Shown here: in pieces, positions 8,232 to 17,645 of the stretch | How the letters are laid out: each line of letters begins with the position of its first letter | Position numbering within the stretch: position 1 is the first letter of the stretch | NCBI RefSeq assembly: GCF_001310225.1 | Contig: NZ_CP012898.1 | Location: 744,001-808,000, forward strand | DNA length: 64,000 bases | Source: Pseudalgibacter alginicilyticus | GTDB lineage: Bacteria > Bacteroidota > Bacteroidia > Flavobacteriales > Flavobacteriaceae | Reading direction: 5' to 3' | Made by a program: the position numbers and the translations under genes | The notes under the pieces: model-generated | Seen by the model: the letters and a program-made list of their open reading frames with translations, nothing else | Told to the model about the DNA's origin: nothing | Database searches by the model: none

Positions 8232-9344
8232 TTATTCTTTAGAATTTTTTATAACTTCAAATTGCTCTTCTGTCATATGATAATCATCAAAAAATGCAAC
8301 ACCTTTTGCGCCATTATCTTTTGCATACTGAATGGCGGTTTCTAAATCTTCTGGCGATAATTTAGGAGTAAACAAACCTGTATGCAACTCGGTTGCCTTA
8401 CCTTCTAAATCAACAACACCTTGTTTTGTAGCATAGCCTATCCAATCTAATTCTTCATTATAAAAGTTATAATAAATCATAGGTAAAACCATATCTACAC
8501 TCCATTTATCCCAACGTTGACGTACCATATGATCTGCCATTTCTGGATAAGGAAAAACAGCTGCACTCAATTTTTTATTATGACGATGAACAATTGTGTA
8601 AGCTTCGTCTACCAAAGACTTTATTTCGTTTAAGCGAAAGTTTTTCCACTCAATATCAATGGCTGGATTTTCCATTTTACGAGGATCTTTATGATGTAAT
8701 GCAATAAATTTTTCAACACTTGCATCAGAATAATCGAAATCATAATCAGGCAGCTCTTCTTCTTGTTTTAAATCATATTTTGGTAATAATCCTATTGGCA
8801 AATACACGTCTGGATAACGAATATAATCTAAATGCACACTGGCAACACCTTCAACTTTGGCCAAGCCTTCCACTAAACTCAAAATATGTTTTCGGGCTTC
8901 TGGATGACTTGGAGATAACCATTGGTAATACCCTACATAGGGCCTATCTTCTTTAACAAAACATGATTTTCCACTTCTACTAACCATATACCATTCAGGA
9001 TGTTGTAACGCAATAGAATCACCCGGTCTGTTTGTTGTAAACATCCAAGCATGTACTTCCAATCCCGCCTTATTGGCTAATGGTGTTAATCTTTTTAACA
9101 ATTCAGGATCCGTACCTGTATTGATTAAAACGGCATCTATACCATATGATTTTAGTTTATTAAAATGTGCCGTATAGGCAGAGTCTGATTTTTTATGCCC
9201 TGCAGAAATCCAATTCCAATACTTAAATTTTGGAGTTGATTCCATTAACGTTTCTTCTGTTTCACCAACTTCTTTGGTTTTTATATCATTGCACGAAACA
9301 ATAGATAATAAGATACTTAAAAATGCTATTTTTAGTAATTTCAT
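8232..9344 (-). CDS. GHL10-like putative glycoside hydrolase, lipoprotein
   Basis: From the ATG at 9344 the protein has 370 residues with a lipoprotein signal (lipobox Cys18, SIVSC); the longer frame would start with GTG at 9374 and push the signal inward. The rest looks like a single TIM-barrel of the GHL10/DUF187-type family: YGIDAVLINTG (67-77), GLEVHAWMFTTNRPG (94-108), HLDYIRYPD (171-179) with candidate acidic residue Asp173, and DMVLPMIYYNFY further on. The activity of this group is poorly defined. Its place between CBM9-like and aspartylglucosaminidase genes suggests it acts on N-glycans, perhaps on the chitobiose core, but nothing in the sequence proves this. Confidence 0.75.
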   Translation of the reverse strand: MKLLKIAFLSILLSIVSCNDIKTKEVGETEETLMESTPKFKYWNWISAGHKKSDSAYTAHFNKLKSYGIDAVLINTGTDPELLKRLTPLANKAGLEVHAWMFTTNRPGDSIALQHPEWYMVSRSGKSCFVKEDRPYVGYYQWLSPSHPEARKHILSLVEGLAKVEGVASVHLDYIRYPDVYLPIGLLPKYDLKQEEELPDYDFDYSDASVEKFIALHHKDPRKMENPAIDIEWKNFRLNEIKSLVDEAYTIVHRHNKKLSAAVFPYPEMADHMVRQRWDKWSVDMVLPMIYYNFYNEELDWIGYATKQGVVDLEGKATELHTGLFTPKLSPEDLETAIQYAKDNGAKGVAFFDDYHMTEEQFEVIKNSKE

Positions 9345-9423
9345 GAGTTTACTTTTATTGTTTTTAATTACCACTAACCATCATTATAATTGTTTAGTAT
9401 AATGATAAATATTTAATGTGTTT

Positions 9424-10494
9424 TTAATTTGTTATAAATTTGCCGTCTTCTGTTACTATTAATACTTTATTTGTAAATGGGCTTTTTATGGATAAATTCC
9501 AACCCGTACTATGATTTTCTAAAACAGGTATTAAAACATGATTTTCTACTTTAATTTCTGAATTTATCAAACTATCCACAGAAGTAAAATATGCTTTATG
9601 CGCTTTAAAATGTGCATTTTGAACTCTGTACATTTTGTATAATTCCCACTTTATTTTTTCATCTTGAGGTATGATAAAAGGGTTTGAAGTATTAAGTACT
9701 TCTGTAGAAAAGAATACATAACCCCATTTTTCTGGCTCATGCATATTTACAACACCTGTTGGAGACCAGACCCAGTTATATTCATGTAAAAGTTTTCCTT
9801 TAGCATCTCTTTTTCTCTCATAGTCCCCACTGTTAGTAAGTTGAAAGTCCCAGTTTACTCTTGAAAAATTAACTCTCCAGAATTTATCAGCTGGTATATT
9901 TTTGTGAAAATAACCCGTTTTATATACTTTCCATGGAATTGCTATTTCTAAAATCCACCCTTCGTCTATATCAGTTGGATTATTTAAAGTTCCATTTACT
10001 TTAACTGCAGATTTTAATCCAACTATATTCCAGTCATTTAATACTACATTTTCATTTCTGTAAGGCTTTGTTATGAATAAATCCCAGACTGTATTTAAAG
10101 CATTTATTTCTAATTCATAATAATTATGAGTATCACCATCAGGTTCTACAAAAACTTCAAAATCATTATTATGAAAGATAATGGTATCTCGTTTGGTTAA
10201 ATTTCCCCAAACATGAGGTTCTTCCATTTTAGCCAAAATATAATAATATTCATCATCCCATAACATTTTGACTGCTGTTTTATATTTGGGCTTTTTTACG
10301 CCTTCTATGTCAACAAAAGAGTTTGTCCATGCTACTTTACCCCAAGCTTCATCAGAGTCACTACCATCAATAATGATTTTTTTAGGCGTTTTATATGCAG
10401 TATACGTTTGTGGAATCAGGTCTGCATTGACTTGTGCACAGCTAATTACTGGAATACTAAATGAAATTATCCATAAAAATTTTATCTTAAACAT
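9424..10494 (-). CDS. CBM9-like carbohydrate-binding lipoprotein
   Basis: A 356-residue lipoprotein (lipobox Cys19 in PVISC) built mostly of a family 9-like carbohydrate-binding or DOMON-type beta-sandwich. Visible signs are IIIDGSDSDEAWGKVAWTNS near residues 40-60, WDDEYYYILAKMEEPHVWG, and NDFEVFVEPDGDTHNYYELEINA. No catalytic motif was recognised. Such proteins are common in Bacteroidota glycan loci and are thought to hold sugars at the cell surface or in the periplasm. It lies 9 bases after the GH130 stop, so it is co-transcribed. The exact role is not known. Confidence 0.8.
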   Translation of the reverse strand: MFKIKFLWIISFSIPVISCAQVNADLIPQTYTAYKTPKKIIIDGSDSDEAWGKVAWTNSFVDIEGVKKPKYKTAVKMLWDDEYYYILAKMEEPHVWGNLTKRDTIIFHNNDFEVFVEPDGDTHNYYELEINALNTVWDLFITKPYRNENVVLNDWNIVGLKSAVKVNGTLNNPTDIDEGWILEIAIPWKVYKTGYFHKNIPADKFWRVNFSRVNWDFQLTNSGDYERKRDAKGKLLHEYNWVWSPTGVVNMHEPEKWGYVFFSTEVLNTSNPFIIPQDEKIKWELYKMYRVQNAHFKAHKAYFTSVDSLINSEIKVENHVLIPVLENHSTGWNLSIKSPFTNKVLIVTEDGKFITN

Positions 10495-10502
10495 CTCTAT
10501 TT

Positions 10503-11474
10503 TTATAAGCTATTATTTTTAGTAAACTCTACAACCTCGCTAATTCGACCGAACGCTAATGCCACTACGGTATCAGCAGCTCCATAATATACGGCTAATT
10601 TATCTTCTTTAAAATCATGTAAAGCTGCACATGGAAATACAACATTTGGTACATCGCCAATTTGCTCGTAAGTTTCAGCGGGACCTAATAAATAAGATTG
10701 TGTTCTATATTTTACTTTATCGGGTTCATTTTCATCTAAAATGGCTGCTCCCATTGCATATCTAAACCCGTTACATGTATTTATAACACCATGATACAGC
10801 ATCAACCAACCGTCATCTGTTAATATTGGAATAGGTCCTGCACCTATTTTTGTGCATTGCCATGCACTATCTTCAAAATTAGAGGCTTTCATAACACAGC
10901 GATGCTCTCCCCAAAATTTCATATCCGGGCTGTAACTTATATAAATATCACCAAACGGTGTGTGACCGTTATCACTCGGCCTACTCAACATAGCGTATTT
11001 ACCATTGATTTTTTGGGGAAACAGAACACCATTTCTATTAAACGGTAGAAAAGCGTTTTCACATTGAAAAAATTCTTTAAAATCAAAAGTATACCCAATA
11101 CCTATAGTTGGACCGTGATAGCCATTACACCAAGTAATCCAATAACGATCTTCAATAAAAACAACCCGTGGATCGTATTTATAATCAGACTCTATCATTT
11201 GGGTGTTGCCAGCCTGCATTTTTATTGGTTGGTGTTCAATGTTCCAGTTTATTCCATCCTTACTAAATCCTGCAAAAATATTCATTTGCACAGCTTTATT
11301 ATCACAACGAAATACACCTGCATATCCATCTTCAAAAGGTACTACAGCACTATTAAAAATACTGTTTGATGATGGAATATCATATCTATTTATAATTGGG
11401 TTTGCATTGTAACGCCACATAACATCGTTACAGCTACTTGGCTTATCTTGCCAAGGTATAATATGCTTCATCAT
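10503..11474 (-). CDS. GH130 beta-1,4-mannosyl-N-acetylglucosamine phosphorylase-like protein
   Basis: Predicted to phosphorolyse Man-beta-1,4-GlcNAc, the N-glycan core disaccharide, giving mannose-1-phosphate and GlcNAc. The 323-residue protein has no signal peptide, so it is cytoplasmic. As I recall the residues of UhgbMP, each has a counterpart at a constant offset of three: Asn41, Tyr100-Asp101 (catalytic, YDPRV), Arg147 and Arg165 with His228 (phosphate), His171, Lys209, Tyr239 and Asp301. This favours the N-glycan-type subfamily over mannan or mannosylglucose enzymes. It is encoded directly after the sodium symporter, which may import its substrate. A second ATG at 11471 is equally possible as start. 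Confidence 0.88.
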   Translation of the reverse strand: MMKHIIPWQDKPSSCNDVMWRYNANPIINRYDIPSSNSIFNSAVVPFEDGYAGVFRCDNKAVQMNIFAGFSKDGINWNIEHQPIKMQAGNTQMIESDYKYDPRVVFIEDRYWITWCNGYHGPTIGIGYTFDFKEFFQCENAFLPFNRNGVLFPQKINGKYAMLSRPSDNGHTPFGDIYISYSPDMKFWGEHRCVMKASNFEDSAWQCTKIGAGPIPILTDDGWLMLYHGVINTCNGFRYAMGAAILDENEPDKVKYRTQSYLLGPAETYEQIGDVPNVVFPCAALHDFKEDKLAVYYGAADTVVALAFGRISEVVEFTKNNSL

Positions 11475-11491
11475 CCGTTTTAATTTTTGTA

Positions 11492-13399
11492 TTAATTTTT
11501 AATATTCTTGGAATTATTATCTGTTTCAGGTATTTTTCGCACTTTATCTAACCAAGTAAATTTTAAAATAACCGAAGTTACCATAAATACTAATAAAGTA
11601 ATTAGCGTTTTGGGGTAATCTCTAATCATAAAGTAAATAGGCAATAAAATCATACTTGATTGCCAAATGATACCAACAGAGCAATTCAACATATCCGAAA
11701 CAAAATCTTTGTTTTTAGTTACGGCATCATTTTCTATTTTAAGTACGTTATAAACGGGTTTCCACCAACCCCATGGACGCACATTAAAATAAAATTCTTT
11801 TAATGTTTTCATATTGGTAGGAGGCGTTAAAAATGTTCCTAAAAAGGAGCCTAATAAGGATACTATAAAAATAATTGGAAACACATAAATAGCGGACATG
11901 TGAGACAGGTCATAAATCCAAGTTCCTATTTCAAAGTTGTCTTTATTTTGATCTAATAAAAATTGAAGTGTTGCAATAAATAAGCCAGAAGTCATGCCCC
12001 AAAAATAACCCCAACCATTAAATCGCCACCAGATCCATTTTAAAAAATTAGATGCCACATACCCCCCATAAAGAGCACTTGTTATCCATAAAGTAATGGC
12101 ATTAATAGATTCTGCAAAAAATCCCATAACCACTCCTAAGATAACAATTACAAAAGATGCTATATGACTGGCTTTAATATAGTGCTTAGGTTCTTCTTTT
12201 GGTTTATAATATTTTTTATAAATATCATTAACTATATAAGCTGGACCTGAATTAACAAATGCTGAAAACGTTGACATAAAAGCTGCTAAAAGGCCCGCAA
12301 GCAACAAACCTTTTATTCCTATTGGCACATGATTATTAATAACATTTGGTAAAATAATTTCCATCTCTCCAAGACTTAAATCAGAGGATGCTGCCATAGA
12401 TGGCCCCAAGTAAACTAAAGCTAAAACAACAATACCAGCAATAAGTAAATATCTCGGTATAAATAAAACAAGATTTGTAAAACCACTCATATAAGCAGCT
12501 TCTTTAACAGATTTGGTGGATAATATACGTTGCATGTCATAACTTGGGGTTGGTCCTGCTATGCTTGCAAAAAAACCTTTAAAAAGACACATGCCAATAA
12601 AAGCCCCAAACATTTTATATCCCTGGCTATCTATCAATTCATTAAAAGCATTAAACTGTTTAGACCACGATCCTTCAATGGTATTTCCAAAGAAAACATT
12701 ACTCCATTCCGTTGAAATAATACTATTTATTTCAATATCTGTTACAGTTATAAAAGCATAGGCCGCAATTAGAATCCCTGCTAATACCATAATTCCATAT
12801 TGCAATACTTCTGTTGCTACAACTGAAAACATTCCTCCTTTAATAGTATAGATAGTAGTTAAAAATATGATGGATAAGGCATAACTTTCACTTGACGTTA
12901 GCAAGAGAACATCATTTATTATCAGTGCTGCATCCCAAGGAAGAATGACGGTCATAAATTTACCAACTCCTTCAAAAAAATAAGCTATAAAACCTACGGA
13001 AGCAACAATAGCAAAAATGGCTACAATTAAATGTGACGCTCGACCAGCTTTATCATCTCCAAAACGTGTTAAAATCCATTCAGAGCCTGTCATAACATTT
13101 GATCGTCGAATCCAAATAGCTAAAAAAACCATAATAAAAATCTGGTTCCAAATAGGCCACATCCACATAAACATAAAACTCTTTGCGCCATAAAGAAATA
13201 AAAGCCCTACCATCCATGCTGTACCAGAAACATCAAACATTCCAGACCCATTACTTAAGCCCAAATAATACCAATTAATGCTTTTACCTCCTAGAAAATA
13301 AGAATCTAAACCTTTTGAAGCTCGTTTAGATATCCAAATACCAACCCCAAGAGTTAGTAGAATGTAAAGCACAATTATTAAAACATCTATAATATGCAT
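11492..13399 (-). CDS. sodium:solute symporter (SSS family)
   Basis: A 635-residue inner-membrane protein with about 13-14 hydrophobic helices, an N-terminal helix followed by [17 protein letters not shown], and [18 protein letters not shown], which are usual marks of SSS/SGLT-like carriers. Bacteroidota PULs often use such carriers for mono- or disaccharides. Position between a secreted GH92 and a cytoplasmic GH130 suggests transport of Man-GlcNAc or mannose across the inner membrane; this is inferred from order only. The gap to the GH130 start is 17 bases, so co-transcription is likely. Confidence 0.92.
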   Translation of the reverse strand: MHIIDVLIIVLYILLTLGVGIWISKRASKGLDSYFLGGKSINWYYLGLSNGSGMFDVSGTAWMVGLLFLYGAKSFMFMWMWPIWNQIFIMVFLAIWIRRSNVMTGSEWILTRFGDDKAGRASHLIVAIFAIVASVGFIAYFFEGVGKFMTVILPWDAALIINDVLLLTSSESYALSIIFLTTIYTIKGGMFSVVATEVLQYGIMVLAGILIAAYAFITVTDIEINSIISTEWSNVFFGNTIEGSWSKQFNAFNELIDSQGYKMFGAFIGMCLFKGFFASIAGPTPSYDMQRILSTKSVKEAAYMSGFTNLVLFIPRYLLIAGIVVLALVYLGPSMAASSDLSLGEMEIILPNVINNHVPIGIKGLLLAGLLAAFMSTFSAFVNSGPAYIVNDIYKKYYKPKEEPKHYIKASHIASFVIVILGVVMGFFAESINAITLWITSALYGGYVASNFLKWIWWRFNGWGYFWGMTSGLFIATLQFLLDQNKDNFEIGTWIYDLSHMSAIYVFPIIFIVSLLGSFLGTFLTPPTNMKTLKEFYFNVRPWGWWKPVYNVLKIENDAVTKNKDFVSDMLNCSVGIIWQSSMILLPIYFMIRDYPKTLITLLVFMVTSVILKFTWLDKVRKIPETDNNSKNIKN

Positions 13400-13442
13400 T
13401 TAGGGTAATTTGGTTAGTCGTTAATTAAATTAATTTTCATTT

Positions 13443-15677
13443 TTATTCGATACCCCAATTTTTATTAGGTACATCTCCCATAATAAAACGAAGTTCTCCA
13501 CCTTCCAATAGGGTTTTATGAGAAATAGTTGTTTGATTAAATGGTTGATCATTAAGTGTTGCAGATTGTATATAAATATTTTTATCTGAAACATTTTCGG
13601 CTTCTATTGTAAAAGTCTTTTCTTCTGTAATACGGATTGTAGCAGTTTCAAAAATAGGACTACCAATTTCATAATCTGTAGAAACTGGATTCATTGCATA
13701 CAAACCAATAGAACTTAAAACATACCATGCACTCATTTGCCCACAATCTTCATTACCACTCAATCCATTTGGTGTTGTATTATATTGTGTGTCTAAAATA
13801 TGACGCGCCCAAAATTGCGTACGCCATGGTTTTTTTGCATGGTTGAACATATAAGCAATGTGATGACTTGGTTCATTACCATGTGCGTATTGACCTATTA
13901 AACCAGAAATATCAGCAGAAGTATTATCACCTGTTATTTCCGAACTTTCAGTAAAAAGTTGTTCTAATCTATTAGTAAATATAGTATTACCGCCATGCAA
14001 AGAGGCTAATTTATCTACAGCGTGCGGAACAAACCAACTGTGTTGCCACGCATTGCCTTCTGTATAATCTGTATGCTCTCTATGGTTTGAATATTTAGGG
14101 TCAAAAGGTTCATTCCAAGAATTACCATCTTCAGATTTTCCTCTCATAAAACCTGACTCTTCATCAAATAAATATTTATATGCGTTAGAACGGTTTAAGA
14201 AATACAGATAATCTTCTTTTTTTCCTAAAGCTTTCGCCATTTGGGCTACACACCAATCATCATAAGCATATTCCAAGGTTATTGTTACTGATTCATCCAA
14301 CAAGTTATAAGGAATGTATCCATGTTTTTTATAATGAATTAAACCACGTTCATCTTGCATCATGGTGGTTTTCATAGCATCATAAACTTTTTCTGCATCA
14401 AACCCCTTTATACCTTTCAAATAAGCCTCTACAATAACTGGAATAGAATGATACCCTGTCATGGTATTTGTTTCGTTAGCATAAAGTGTCCAAACAGGAA
14501 GTATTTTTTTAGGTTGATAATACTCAAGCATCGTATTGGTTATATCTGAAACTTTATCTGGAGCAATTATTGTCAAAAGCGGATGTTCTGCTCTAAAAGT
14601 ATCCCATAACGAAAGCGTTGAATAAGCTGTGTAATTAGTAGCTGTAACGATACTGTCATTTTCTTTTCTAAATTGCCCGTTTTTATCACTAAAAGTAACA
14701 GGAGCGACTTGCGCATGATACATAGCTGTATAAAAAATAGTTTTTAGAGAATCAATTGGTGTTTCTACTTTTATTTTTGATAAAGCTTCATTCCAAGTGT
14801 TATTAGCTTGGGTTTTTACAGTTTCAAAATTAAAATCACCACTTTCTAAATTATCTTTTGCATTATCTATACTAACAGAGGATAGTGCTACTTTTACTTG
14901 CAATTGATTGCTATCATTATCAAAAAACAGTTGAGCAACAGTTTTAACCCCATCAGAATCATTAATGACATCAAATTTTTTATATATAATATTGTTTTCA
15001 ATTATAGGTTTAGAAAACTTTGCAACAAAAAAGACTTTCTGATTTTTAGCCCATCCTGTACTAAATCGATAACCACTTATTGTAAATTCATCTTCAACTT
15101 TTAAATCTGTATTGGTAGCTTTATCCCAATTGATAGCAAAACCCAAATCAACAACTACAGATTGTTCATCATTTTCTTTAAAAGTATATTTATGATAAGC
15201 TGTTCTTAAGGATGTAGTTAATTCAACATTTACATCATGGTCTTCAAGAAAAACTTGATAATACCCTGGACTTGCTGTTTCGTTTTTATGACTATAACTT
15301 GACTTATAAGGTAAAGAATCTCTAGATTTTGGCATGATTGACAAATCTACTTTTTTGTTTATTGGCATAAATAAGATGTCTGCTAAATCACCAATGCCTG
15401 TGCCACTTAAACTTAAATGACTAAATCCGATAGCAATAGAATCAGAATAATGATAACCAGAACACCAATCCCAATTACTTATACCGTTAACAGGGCTAAC
15501 TTGCAGCATTCCAAAAGGAACAGTAGCTCCTGGATAAGTGTGTCCATGACCTCCAGTACCTATAAACGGATCTACATACTTGGTTAAAAAATCATTTTCA
15601 AAGCTCTTTTTCCCTATTTCATGCTCGCAACTTGTAATAATTAAAATTGACAAAAAAAGTAATGTAATGTTTCTCAT
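13443..15677 (-). CDS. GH92 family alpha-mannosidase, lipoprotein (canonical copy)
   Basis: First gene of the glycosidase operon, encoding a calcium-dependent exo-alpha-mannosidase of 744 residues. The signal peptide ends with a lipobox (IITSC, Cys17). The family motifs are canonical: VDPFIGTGGHGHTYPGATVPFGM (positions 35-57), EGNAWQH with the probable catalytic acid (540-546), HGNEPSHH (599-606) and GNEDCGQMSAW (641-651). It differs from the second GH92 of the operon at the first and third of these. It is divergent from the histidine kinase gene, with a 125-base gap containing a possible promoter. Confidence 0.95.
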   Translation of the reverse strand: MRNITLLFLSILIITSCEHEIGKKSFENDFLTKYVDPFIGTGGHGHTYPGATVPFGMLQVSPVNGISNWDWCSGYHYSDSIAIGFSHLSLSGTGIGDLADILFMPINKKVDLSIMPKSRDSLPYKSSYSHKNETASPGYYQVFLEDHDVNVELTTSLRTAYHKYTFKENDEQSVVVDLGFAINWDKATNTDLKVEDEFTISGYRFSTGWAKNQKVFFVAKFSKPIIENNIIYKKFDVINDSDGVKTVAQLFFDNDSNQLQVKVALSSVSIDNAKDNLESGDFNFETVKTQANNTWNEALSKIKVETPIDSLKTIFYTAMYHAQVAPVTFSDKNGQFRKENDSIVTATNYTAYSTLSLWDTFRAEHPLLTIIAPDKVSDITNTMLEYYQPKKILPVWTLYANETNTMTGYHSIPVIVEAYLKGIKGFDAEKVYDAMKTTMMQDERGLIHYKKHGYIPYNLLDESVTITLEYAYDDWCVAQMAKALGKKEDYLYFLNRSNAYKYLFDEESGFMRGKSEDGNSWNEPFDPKYSNHREHTDYTEGNAWQHSWFVPHAVDKLASLHGGNTIFTNRLEQLFTESSEITGDNTSADISGLIGQYAHGNEPSHHIAYMFNHAKKPWRTQFWARHILDTQYNTTPNGLSGNEDCGQMSAWYVLSSIGLYAMNPVSTDYEIGSPIFETATIRITEEKTFTIEAENVSDKNIYIQSATLNDQPFNQTTISHKTLLEGGELRFIMGDVPNKNWGIE

Positions 15678-15740
15678 AAAATGATTTTAATCTATTGATT
15701 ATATAAAAATTCATAAATTTAGCAAAAATTGAAAGTAATT

Positions 15741-15748
15741 TAGACAGA
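15741..15748 (-). promoter_or_regulatory. 8-mer TCTGTCTA shared with the NagB-like promoter
   Basis: The minus strand reads TCTGTCTA 64 bases before the GH92 start. The same 8-mer occurs at 19643-19650, next to the strong motif in front of the NagB-like gene, where its GTC lies 21 bases from the GTC of that motif. It may be a degenerate half-site of the same regulator; chance cannot be excluded. Confidence 0.25.
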
Positions 15749-15791
15749 CAACATATTAACAAAGCTAAACACCAAAAAAACTCTAATTTTA

Positions 15792-15819
15792 CAAACGTAT
15801 AAATGAAATTCATTTCAAA
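15792..15819 (-). promoter_or_regulatory. possible Bacteroidota promoter of the glycosidase operon
   Basis: On the minus strand TACGTTTG (15799-15792) fits the -7 consensus TAnnTTTG, with TTTG at 15819-15816, 16 bases upstream. The spacing is slightly short for the usual 17-23. It would give a leader of roughly 105 bases before the GH92 start, and the -33 part would overlap the first codons of the histidine kinase gene. Confidence 0.4.
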
Positions 15820-16891
15820 TCATGATTATAAAGTCTCATTAAAACATCATACGCTTTTATGGCTTGTTTATTTTTCCCTAAATACGGTTAGATGGGGAAT
15901 TTATTTTGATGACGATTCTTTTAATGGGATATTAGAATCACCATACCTGTATTCCTTTAAAACCAACTTGTTAGGCTTTCCGATTCACATGATATTGTGT
16001 TACCTTAACATCTATCTACTAATGCCCAAATTAGCTTTTAAGAAAAAATACATTTCATATGTATTTCTAATTTTATTAGCTATTTTTTTAATGGTAGTTG
16101 TTAAATTCAATTTAACCTACTTTTTTGTAAATCAGAATGTTTGGCCTGAAGGCCCCGCTACAATAAACACTTTAACACTTAACTATGTTATAGAAATGAT
16201 GTTTGGAGAACTTTATGTAATTACATTCGTTACAGCAATAAAGGTTACATTAGATTTTTTAAAAGAACATAAAAGAGTTGCTGATTTAGAAAAAGCACAA
16301 TTAGAAACTGAATTATTATTCTTAAAAACTCAGATTTCACCTCATTTCTTTTTTAATACCCTTAACAATATTTACTCCTTAGCAGTAGAAAATTCAAAAA
16401 AAACACCTAAAATTATACTAAAATTATCTGAACTCATGAGATACCTTTTGTATGAAACAAAAAGCAAAAGGCAATCTTTAGAAAATGAAATTCTTTGTAT
16501 TCACAATTATTTAGATTTAGAACGTGTACGGCATAGTGATGATTTAGAAATTGACATGTCTATTTCTGGTGATATTGAAGATAAAGAAATAGCCCCTATT
16601 ATATTACTAACATTTATAGAAAATGCCTTTAAACACGGAGCTCATAAAAATATTGGTGCCGTAAAAATTGTTATAGATTTAGCTATTAAAAAAGATTTTC
16701 TTTTCTTTAAAATATCTAACCCCATGCCTGTAGTCACAGAGCACAAAGATTCTTTTAATCAATCTAGCGGAATTGGCTTAGAAAACGTAAAAAAAAGATT
16801 AGCTTTAGGGTATAATAAGAAAGATTATAAACTAAAAATTAAAAATAATGACGACATGTTTGTCGTAAAACTAAGAATACGAGTCTCCTGA
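15803..16891 (+). CDS. LytS-type sensor histidine kinase
   Basis: A 362-residue membrane kinase with four predicted transmembrane segments (about 14-36, 52-75, 83-109, 125-150), a short coiled linker, and a His_kinase domain of the LytS/YehU type with phospho-acceptor His181 in QISPHFFFNTLNN. The ATPase part has FIENAFKHGAHKN and SSGIGLENVKKRL. There is no large sensor domain, so the signal may be sensed in the membrane or through a partner. It is followed after 13 bases by its LytTR regulator and is divergent from the glycosidase operon, so control of this locus is the natural inference. Confidence 0.93.
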   Translation: MKFISNHDYKVSLKHHTLLWLVYFSLNTVRWGIYFDDDSFNGILESPYLYSFKTNLLGFPIHMILCYLNIYLLMPKLAFKKKYISYVFLILLAIFLMVVVKFNLTYFFVNQNVWPEGPATINTLTLNYVIEMMFGELYVITFVTAIKVTLDFLKEHKRVADLEKAQLETELLFLKTQISPHFFFNTLNNIYSLAVENSKKTPKIILKLSELMRYLLYETKSKRQSLENEILCIHNYLDLERVRHSDDLEIDMSISGDIEDKEIAPIILLTFIENAFKHGAHKNIGAVKIVIDLAIKKDFLFFKISNPMPVVTEHKDSFNQSSGIGLENVKKRLALGYNKKDYKLKIKNNDDMFVVKLRIRVS

Positions 16892-16904
16892 AAAATTGTA
16901 TTGT

Positions 16905-17615
16905 ATGAAAACGAAATGCTTGATTATTGATGATGAACCACTTGCTATTAATATTATTAAAAATTATTTAGAGCAAATAGAAGATTATGAAGTTATAAAT
17001 ACTTTTAACAATGCTATTGATGGCCTAAATTTTTTAAAAAGCAATACCATTGATGTTATATTTTTGGACATTAACATGCCTGTTTTAGATGGTATAAATT
17101 TTATAAAAAGTTTAGAAGCGCCACCTTTATTGATTGTCACTAGCGCTTATGATGAATTTGCCTTAGAAACTTACGAATTAGATGTGTTGGATTATTTAAT
17201 CAAACCTATTGAATTTCCTCGGTTTATGAAAGCTTTAAATAAGGTAAACAGAAGATTAGAAAACAACAAGTCGTACATTGACAGTTCTAAAGAACGGTCT
17301 TTCATTTTTGTGAAGATTGACAAGAAGAAAATGAAAAAAATATTTTTAGATGAAATTTTAACTGTAGAATCTCTTAAAGACTATTTAAAAATAAACACCA
17401 TTTCTGGAAAATATATTATACATAGTACATTATCTGATTTTACAGATTTACTACCTTCAAATGATTTTTTAAGAATCCATAGATCCTATACGGTAGCGAT
17501 AGATAAAATTGATGCTGTGGAAGGCAATAGTGTAGAAATTGAAGGGCTTCGATATGTTATTGGGCGCTCTTATATTGAAGAGGTTAAGCAAAAAATATTG
17601 AACTCTTCAATATAA
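16905..17615 (+). CDS. LytTR family response regulator
   Basis: A 236-residue regulator with a receiver domain (acidic pocket Asp9-Asp10, phosphorylated Asp55 in FLDINMP, Ser80, Lys100 in YLIKP) and a C-terminal LytTR DNA-binding domain (about 134-232). The ATG at 16905 is chosen over a TTG at 16896 because MKTKCLIIDDEP is the standard start of the fold. LytTR proteins usually bind paired direct repeats two helix turns apart; repeats of that kind stand before susC and the NagB-like gene. It is convergent with the NagB-like gene, 30 bases away. Confidence 0.94.
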   Translation: MKTKCLIIDDEPLAINIIKNYLEQIEDYEVINTFNNAIDGLNFLKSNTIDVIFLDINMPVLDGINFIKSLEAPPLLIVTSAYDEFALETYELDVLDYLIKPIEFPRFMKALNKVNRRLENNKSYIDSSKERSFIFVKIDKKKMKKIFLDEILTVESLKDYLKINTISGKYIIHSTLSDFTDLLPSNDFLRIHRSYTVAIDKIDAVEGNSVEIEGLRYVIGRSYIEEVKQKILNSSI

Positions 17616-17645
17616 GACACAGTCCCAAAACCTGCTATTAATTTT

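Noticed and set aside
9345-9374. Longer GTG start for the GHL10-like gene
   Set aside because: It would place ten polar residues before a perfect lipoprotein signal; the ATG at 9344 is better.
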